DNA from: JAWLFY01 sp964462125
GTDB lineage: Bacteria > Planctomycetota > Planctomycetia > Pirellulales > Pirellulaceae
Length of the DNA stretch: 10,174 bases
Assembly (NCBI GenBank): GCA_964462125.1
Contig: CAYWXT010000206.1
Span: 1 to 10,174 of the forward strand
Direction of reading: 5' to 3'
The notes under the pieces are model-generated. The model did not search any database. It was not told where the DNA came from and worked only from the letters and a program-made list of their open reading frames with translations. Of this stretch, positions 6,199-10,174 are shown in pieces (the stretch's first letter is position 1; every line of letters begins with the position of its first letter). Made by a program: the position numbers and the translations under genes.

Positions 6199-7791
6199 AT
6201 GTCGATTGCAACTTCCGCCGTGCGTCCCGTATTGGTCGCTGGCCATTGGCGGCACGCCAGCCACGAGAAGACGTTTCGTTCCAGCGACCCGAACCAGAAC
6301 CAGCCTCTGGAGCCGGAGTTCCCGGTCAGCACGTGGCAGGACTGTGACGCGGCGCTCGACGCTGCCGCTGAGGCGGCGCGGCAGCTGCGCCCGATGCCGG
6401 CCGAATCGATCGCTGCGTTCTTAGACCGCTATGCCGAGCGAATCGAAGGGGCGGCCGAAGCGATCGTCGAAGCTGCCGTCGCCGAGACTGGATTGGCTCG
6501 CAGCCCGCGGTTGGCCGACGTCGAATTGCCTCGCACGACGAACCAGCTCCGTGCCGCCGCGGAGGCTTGTCGCAGCGGTGACTGGGCGCTGCCCACCGTT
6601 GACACCAAGGCCGGCATCCGGTCGTGCTACGAGCCACTCGGGCCGGTCGCTGTCTTCGGCCCCAATAATTTTCCGTTCGCCTTCGGCAGCGCTTCCGGCG
6701 GTGACTTCGCCGCGGCGATCGCGGCGGGAAACCCGGTGATCAGCAAGGCCAATAGCTCGCACCCGGAAACGACCCGGTTGCTGGCCGAACAGGCCGCCGC
6801 GGCGCTACGAGAAACCGAGCTGCCCGCCGCCACGGTGCAGCTCCTTTACCGAACCGGGCACGCCGACGGCGAGCGGCTCGTCTCTGACCCACGGATCGGC
6901 GCCACCGGCTACACCGGCAGCCGCTCGGCAGGGCTCAAATTGAAGGCTGCAGCCGACCAGGCGGGCAAGCCGATCTATCTGGAGCTCTCCAGCGTCAACC
7001 CCGTTGTGGTCACCCCAGGGGCGCTTCGCCAGCGCGAGGGTGAAATCGTCGACGAGTTCCTCACCAGCGCATTGATGGGCGCCGGCCAGTTCTGCACCAA
7101 TCCGGGACTGGTGCTGTTGCTCGCCAGCGAGGAGACCGACCGGTTCGTGTCCGCCGTGACCGAGCGGTTCGCCTCGGCCACCCCCGGCACACTCCTCTCC
7201 CCAGCAGTGGCGGAGAACCTCGCCTCGAGCATTCAAACGTTGCGCGGCTACGGGGCCGAAGTCCTGACCGGCGGCGGCCAGCCGGAAACCGACCGCTGCG
7301 CGATGGCGAACACGCTCATGAAAACAACCGCCAAGGCATTCAACGGCAATCCGGAAGGTTTTCAAACCGAAGCCTTCGGGAATGCGTCGCTGTTTGTGGT
7401 CGCCGATGATCTCGAGCAGTTGTGCGACGTGATCCAGCACCTCGAAGGCAACCTCACCGGTTGTGTTTACTCCGCCACCAACCGCAGCGACGAGGATGCC
7501 TACGCCCGCATCGCTTTTGAGTTGACCCCGAAGGTTGGCCGGGTGCTGAACGACAAGATGCCAACCGGGGTCGCGGTCAGTCCCGCGATGAACCACGGTG
7601 GTCCCTATCCCGCCACCGGTCACCCCGGCTTCACCGCGGTCGGCATCCCAGCATCGTTGGTTCGCTTCGGCAAGTTGATCAGCTACGACAACGTCCGCCC
7701 TGAGCGGTTGCCGAAGTTGTTGCAGGACGCCAACCCGACCGGAAAAACCTGGCGGCGGATCGATGGCCGCTGGACGCAGGAAGCGGTGTGA
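6199..7791 (+). CDS. Aldehyde dehydrogenase, 2-oxoglutarate-semialdehyde dehydrogenase type
   Basis: A 530-residue cytoplasmic NAD(P)+-dependent aldehyde dehydrogenase, likely oxidising 2-oxoglutarate semialdehyde (2,5-dioxopentanoate) to 2-oxoglutarate. Active-site landmarks are complete: GPVAVFGPNNFPFAFGSASG at 148-167 with the oxyanion-hole Asn157, Lys183 in the cofactor-binding ISKANSSHP, GYTGSRSAG at 237-245, general base Glu262 in LELSSVNP, and nucleophile Cys299 in GAGQFCTNPG. The nucleophile context and the PVISKANSSHPETT segment are typical of the ketoglutarate-semialdehyde branch, which is also slightly longer than most aldehyde dehydrogenases. The ATG at 6199 follows the upstream TGA by one base, with a good ribosome site, so the two genes form one operon. 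It would feed carbon from pentoses, glucarate/galactarate or hydroxyproline into the TCA cycle; which route depends on the partner enzyme, and the FAH neighbour favours pentonates. Confidence 0.92.
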   Translation: MSIATSAVRPVLVAGHWRHASHEKTFRSSDPNQNQPLEPEFPVSTWQDCDAALDAAAEAARQLRPMPAESIAAFLDRYAERIEGAAEAIVEAAVAETGLARSPRLADVELPRTTNQLRAAAEACRSGDWALPTVDTKAGIRSCYEPLGPVAVFGPNNFPFAFGSASGGDFAAAIAAGNPVISKANSSHPETTRLLAEQAAAALRETELPAATVQLLYRTGHADGERLVSDPRIGATGYTGSRSAGLKLKAAADQAGKPIYLELSSVNPVVVTPGALRQREGEIVDEFLTSALMGAGQFCTNPGLVLLLASEETDRFVSAVTERFASATPGTLLSPAVAENLASSIQTLRGYGAEVLTGGGQPETDRCAMANTLMKTTAKAFNGNPEGFQTEAFGNASLFVVADDLEQLCDVIQHLEGNLTGCVYSATNRSDEDAYARIAFELTPKVGRVLNDKMPTGVAVSPAMNHGGPYPATGHPGFTAVGIPASLVRFGKLISYDNVRPERLPKLLQDANPTGKTWRRIDGRWTQEAV

Positions 7792-7872
7792 GTGCTCGCC
7801 GGCAGCGGCCTTCGGTAGCGCGGATCTCGCCGAGACTCCGATTAGGTCCTGATCGGTTTCGAGATCCTGTGC

Positions 7873-7912
7873 ATGTCATGGTGTCATGGTGTCTTGGTGT
7901 CTTGGTGTCCTG
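7873..7912 (+). repeat. Five-copy imperfect 8-bp tandem repeat (GTGTCWTG)
   Basis: Five head-to-tail units of 8 bp: ATGTCATG, GTGTCATG, GTGTCTTG, GTGTCTTG, GTGTCCTG. Differences fall only in the first and the sixth base of the unit. Its right end coincides with the point where the DUF4265-like fragment stops looking like protein. Confidence 0.85.
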
Positions 7913-8104
7913 GTTCAGCGGGAAGTGGAATCTTCGGTCCAGCGGATTGAACAGGGCGGCATCTTCGAAACTGAGGCTGTAAGCATAAAACGGGACATTC
8001 CGGATTTCGTAGAGATCTTCACCGAGTGACTTCGCCCACATCAACTCACGATCGGCTGCCCAGTGATTGAGCAAGTGGTTAGGACCTTCAATACGGAAAC
8101 GCTT
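7913..8104 (-). pseudogene. Truncated DUF4265-like protein fragment
   Basis: After an in-frame stop at 8105-8107, the minus strand reads a protein-like segment including ELMWAKSLGEDLYEIRNVPF and then YAYSLSFEDAAL. The pattern E-L-x-W-A, L-G, Y-x-I-x-N-x-P-F-x-A, S-x-x-D matches my recollection of the N-terminal core of DUF4265 proteins, small proteins of unknown function. Homology-like sequence fades after FNPLDRRFHFPLN and runs into the 8-bp repeat, so the C-terminal half is missing. The only candidate starts are TTG at 8074 or an internal ATG. I call it a remnant; a very short functional peptide is less likely. Confidence 0.48.
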
Positions 8105-8311
8105 TCATGAACCGTTCCAGAACTTGCTCGCTGCTTTTGCCACGAACCGAAACTGAAGAAAAGTAATTGCTGCGGCTCCACGCCATGAATGCGTCACTCG
8201 GCCTAACAGTGAGAAAGAAAATTGGTTCCGTATTCAGCGAGGACCGCTGGTCGGGATGGTCTTCGTGCGCGGTGACCTCTGCCTGAGCCACCGCCACTCC
8301 CTCCTGAGCAC

Positions 8312-8947
8312 TTACGGAAGCGGCGGCAACGACGCACGCGAGCGGACGGCCTGGATTCGCAAGGCGATTTCCCCCGCCAGCCAGTTCGCTTCCGCTTCGT
8401 CGCGCACCGCGTCCCGCAGTTGATCGGCATAGCGAATTTCTCGGCTCGCCGTACGAATCACGTGTCCTTTGGAAGGCCCCGTCACCCGCCCGGATCGGCT
8501 GCGAGGTTTCTTCGTCGATCCCACGCTGATCACGTCGGCCGTCCGGAGCCTCTTCCAGTAAAAGGGAACGATGCCCAGCAAGGCGGTCCGGAACGTGATC
8601 CACTCAGGCGATACCGTCAGCACGCTGCGGCCAAAAAGCCGGACGAGTCCCGCGAACAGCAACAACAGGCCGAACAGCCCGCCTGCGCCGCATGCCATCG
8701 ATGTTGCGTGGGCCAGAGAAGGACCACGCCAATTGTCGACGATATAAAAGAAAGCGGACGCGGAGACTGCCAAACCGACGAGGCTCGTACCGATTCCTTT
8801 TTGCGAATCCATCACGACAGTGCCGGGAAAGTGGATTCGCGTTGCGAAAACACCTTCCTCAATCCGGATTTTGCTGCCTTTAGGCGGAGCCAGCGGTTCC
8901 TTCGGAAGCCCTTCGATGACTGCAACGGCAGGCTCCGGTTCCGTCAT
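8312..8947 (-). CDS. Two-TM membrane protein with C-terminal cytoplasmic domain, unknown function
   Basis: A 211-residue protein I do not recognise by name. Residues 1-50 are soluble, with GSKIRIEEGVFATRIHFPG at 24-42. Two hydrophobic segments follow, about 51-70 and 84-105, separated by a short loop. After GRSVLTVSPEWITFRTALLG (106-125) comes a soluble domain containing a basic patch (STKKPRSRSGR, 144-154) and a helix rich in charged residues at 174-204. The layout, a strand pair, two TMs, then an L-x-V-x-x-x-x-I-x-F-R-T strand, resembles bacterial membrane proteins with a PH-like domain, but this is only topology. It begins inside the stop of the preceding gene (ATGA overlap), so it is translated in the same operon. 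The open frame extends upstream to 9109, but that part overlaps the neighbour in another frame. Confidence 0.8.
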   Translation of the reverse strand: MTEPEPAVAVIEGLPKEPLAPPKGSKIRIEEGVFATRIHFPGTVVMDSQKGIGTSLVGLAVSASAFFYIVDNWRGPSLAHATSMACGAGGLFGLLLLFAGLVRLFGRSVLTVSPEWITFRTALLGIVPFYWKRLRTADVISVGSTKKPRSRSGRVTGPSKGHVIRTASREIRYADQLRDAVRDEAEANWLAGEIALRIQAVRSRASLPPLP

Positions 8948-9327
8948 CTCGCCGCTCGACCCAACACGATGGTCTTCAGAACCAGCCGCTCGCGCGCGAT
9001 ATAGACCAACGTCCTGGCCAGATACGCGCGAACAAACATCACAAAAAACATTCCTAGAAACAGCAATGCAAAAACGGCCAGCGGCAGCGGGCACACAAAG
9101 CCCCACCATCCCACTTGGTAGGTCAAGAGGCCCAGAAAGCTGATGCAGAGCAACAAAGCCCCTCCAATCAGAATTGCCCCGATCACTCCCCGGACGGTTC
9201 GCGGCGGCAGAGAGAAGACCAACTCTTCATCCGTCTCACGGCAATGAATCCGGCTTCCGGGAAGCGTTTGAAGGGACGACATTGCATTTCGCTCTTCGAG
9301 ATCCTTTTCAGGAACGCGTCGATTCAC
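8944..9327 (-). CDS. Short two-TM membrane protein, likely truncated paralog of downstream gene
   Basis: A 127-residue protein of unknown function. It has the segment GSRIHCRETDEELVFSLPP at 24-42, hydrophobic helices at about 47-70 and 76-99, and a final strand-like stretch TLVYIARERLVLKTIVLG (106-123). This order parallels the downstream protein (GSKIRIEE..., two TMs, SVLTVSPEWITFRTALLG), but the C-terminal soluble domain is absent. It starts at GTG 9327, overlapping the upstream stop by 4 bp (GTGA), and its own stop overlaps the next ATG by 4 bp. An internal ATG at 9282 with GAAGAG upstream is an alternative start that would lose 15 residues. No signal peptide is seen. Confidence 0.74.
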   Translation of the reverse strand: MNRRVPEKDLEERNAMSSLQTLPGSRIHCRETDEELVFSLPPRTVRGVIGAILIGGALLLCISFLGLLTYQVGWWGFVCPLPLAVFALLFLGMFFVMFVRAYLARTLVYIARERLVLKTIVLGRAAR

Positions 9328-9932
9328 TTCTGCTTGCGACGCTTCCCTGCTTCGGATCCCATAAACCCTTTAATCATGGCTGCCAACACTGCCCCGACGA
9401 GCATCACCCACCCCGCGGCTGTGAGAGGCACGTTGACGGCCGCGACGTTCTTGCGCACCTTGAGTGTAATGCTATTCACATGCAGATCGGATTGCCGCCC
9501 CCGTGTGACCACGAATTCATAGCGACCGGGCGTTTCCACAGAGAACGTCCGAATGCTGGAATAATTGGTCACGGTTGTTTCTCCAACCCGCAAACCGGTC
9601 CCGCGGTGCCTTCGCTCGTCCCGGTCGCTCGATTCCCGGACACCGAACGTGGCGGCCCAAAGCTCGTGGGCTTCCCGCTTCAGCGTGGCCCGAAAATTGG
9701 TCTCCTCGCGACCAACGACAATATGTGGTCGATCATATTGGACGACCGAATTGAAGCGCACAGGATTCATCTTGGGGCTCAGTTCCAACTCAACCGGTTT
9801 CCCGACACTGATGGGATACTCCCCAGCCGCCGAACCCGAAAAGAACCAGCAGTAAGTCAAGTATCCCGGTCCCAGAAAAAGTCCGACCGCGACAACTGCC
9901 AATGTCATGAAAATGATGGGTCTGAGTCTCAC
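9324..9932 (-). CDS. Bitopic membrane protein with extracytoplasmic beta-rich domain, unknown function
   Basis: First gene of a three-gene operon; 202 residues, not recognised. A basic start (MRLR) leads into a hydrophobic helix at about 5-29 (signal anchor), then a soluble, probably extracytoplasmic domain at 35-165 with alternating strands (PVELELSP, TFSVETPGRYEFVVT, DLHVNSITLKVRK). A second helix lies at about 168-190, and the tail is strongly basic (GKRRKQK), consistent with the cytoplasmic side. The RYEFVVT segment resembles domains that describe forces or ligands at the cell surface, but no family is assigned. The start is GTG 9932, supported by a strong GAGGAG ribosome site 6 nt upstream. 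The stop overlaps the next gene's GTG. Confidence 0.8.
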   Translation of the reverse strand: MRLRPIIFMTLAVVAVGLFLGPGYLTYCWFFSGSAAGEYPISVGKPVELELSPKMNPVRFNSVVQYDRPHIVVGREETNFRATLKREAHELWAATFGVRESSDRDERRHRGTGLRVGETTVTNYSSIRTFSVETPGRYEFVVTRGRQSDLHVNSITLKVRKNVAAVNVPLTAAGWVMLVGAVLAAMIKGFMGSEAGKRRKQK

Positions 9933-9938
9933 GTCCGA

Positions 9939-9944
9939 CTCCTC
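9939..9944 (-). promoter_or_regulatory. Strong ribosome binding site before a GTG start
   Basis: GAGGAG on the minus strand, 6 nt upstream of the GTG at 9932. It is the clearest Shine-Dalgarno in the window and fixes the start of the three-gene membrane-protein operon. Confidence 0.75.
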
Positions 9945-10064
9945 ACACGTTGACGCTAGATTCTAGGCGTTCTCTCTTCGGAGAGGCCAGTCTCCTGTAC
10001 GAAAACGGAACTTGAACGAAGGACAGCATACCAAAGTAACTGCTCAATAACCTGTCTGGATTGA

Positions 10065-10174
10065 TCTTTGTGCTGGGTGCATGGCGAGCGGAAGATCGAC
10101 CGTCTGATTCCACTGACGACCCGCCAGCGAGTGGCCAAGGAGAAAGCTCAGGACAAATTCTGGCAGCTGTACAA
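10065..10174 (+). pseudogene. IS66-type transposase fragment (continues past right edge)
   Basis: After an in-frame TGA (10062-10064) the plus strand reads 36 codons to the window edge, beginning SLCWVHGERKIDRLIPLT and continuing through RQRVAKEKAQDKFWQLY. The LCWVH-x-ER start followed by a basic helix and a W-x-x-Y ending resembles the middle of IS66-like DDE transposases (L-C-W-V-H-A-E-R). The conserved part that should precede it is absent in all three frames, and only TTG 10068 or GTG 10077 could start it, so it is either a 5'-truncated relic or the visible end of a disrupted copy. What follows outside the window decides this. Confidence 0.5.

Larger units (their letters stand above)
7792..8311. 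other. Gene-poor stretch with repeat and truncated gene fragments
   Basis: About 520 bp between the aldehyde dehydrogenase and the membrane-protein operon, both of which transcribe into it. No intact gene is supported. From left to right it holds about 80 bp of unremarkable sequence, an 8-bp tandem repeat (7873-7912), a truncated minus-strand DUF4265-like fragment (up to 8104), and about 200 bp that look AT-richer than the flanks. That last part encodes on the minus strand a possible short tail ending at 8088 (SSEQVLERFMKAFPY), which I do not recognise. The layout suggests past insertion or deletion. Confidence 0.5.

Noticed and set aside
5406..6332. 308-codon minus-strand open frame over the FAH gene
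   Set aside because: The plus strand has complete FAH motifs and a tight junction with the next gene; the antisense translation has no domain.
6805..7623. 272-codon minus-strand open frame inside the aldehyde dehydrogenase
   Set aside because: Antisense shadow of a gene with all catalytic residues present; the translation is glycine- and histidine-rich without a recognisable fold.
9174..9953. 259-codon plus-strand open frame over the membrane-protein operon
   Set aside because: The minus-strand genes have a strong ribosome site, membrane helices and 4-bp overlaps; the plus frame has no hydrophobic or domain structure.
9972..9985. CTCTC-TTCG-GAGAG hairpin with a UUCG-type tetraloop, considered as a terminator
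   Set aside because: The stem is only 5 bp and no T-run follows on either strand; it may be a leader structure of the minus-strand operon, but nothing supports a function.
9956..10138. 60-codon minus-strand open frame upstream of the operon
   Set aside because: No ribosome site or recognisable sequence, and it overlaps the transposase-like fragment and the expected operon promoter region.
1..10174. CRISPR arrays, tRNA and rRNA genes, phage or toxin-antitoxin cassettes
   Set aside because: I saw no regularly spaced direct repeats with unique spacers, no tRNA cloverleaf or conserved rRNA stretches, and no toxin or phage structural motifs.

Overview
The window looks like a chromosomal segment from a planctomycete (Rhodopirellula or Pirellulaceae-like). 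I infer this from the high GC content with GC-rich third codon positions, the mostly weak Shine-Dalgarno sites, an ECF sigma factor unlike those of model bacteria, secreted GH-A-like enzymes, and small genus-restricted membrane proteins. No database was searched, so the taxonomic call is an inference.

Layout, left to right. Positions 1-1224 (minus) hold the 5' part of a GntP-family sugar-acid permease whose 3' end lies outside the window. After a 284-bp divergent gap comes a class II fumarase, fumC (1509-2933, plus). Next is a short gap whose minus strand looks like a decayed coding remnant, then an orphan ECF-type sigma factor (3088-3711, plus). It converges on a secreted protein of a GH-A/DUF4038-like glycoside hydrolase type (3806-5221, minus). 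That gene is divergent from a tight two-gene operon: a fumarylacetoacetate-hydrolase (FAH) superfamily enzyme (5340-6197) and an aldehyde dehydrogenase of the 2-oxoglutarate-semialdehyde dehydrogenase type (6199-7791).

Positions 7792-8311 contain no intact gene. They hold an 8-bp tandem repeat and a truncated minus-strand fragment resembling DUF4265. Then comes a minus-strand operon of three small membrane proteins (9932 to 8312) joined by two 4-bp stop/start overlaps. The two downstream members look like a truncated and a full-length copy of the same two-TM fold. The right edge carries the start of a fragment that reads like an IS66-type transposase.

How the genes may work together: the FAH enzyme and the aldehyde dehydrogenase fit the last two steps of oxidative (Weimberg/Dahms-like) pentose or sugar-acid breakdown, 2-keto-3-deoxypentonate to 2-oxoglutarate semialdehyde to 2-oxoglutarate. 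The 2-oxoglutarate then enters the TCA cycle, where fumarase acts. The divergent secreted hydrolase could supply sugar and the GntP permease could import sugar acids. The shared intergenic region between the hydrolase and the FAH/ALDH operon contains an operator-like dyad. The pathway assignment and the functional link to the permease and hydrolase are inferences; the enzyme families are read from clear motifs.
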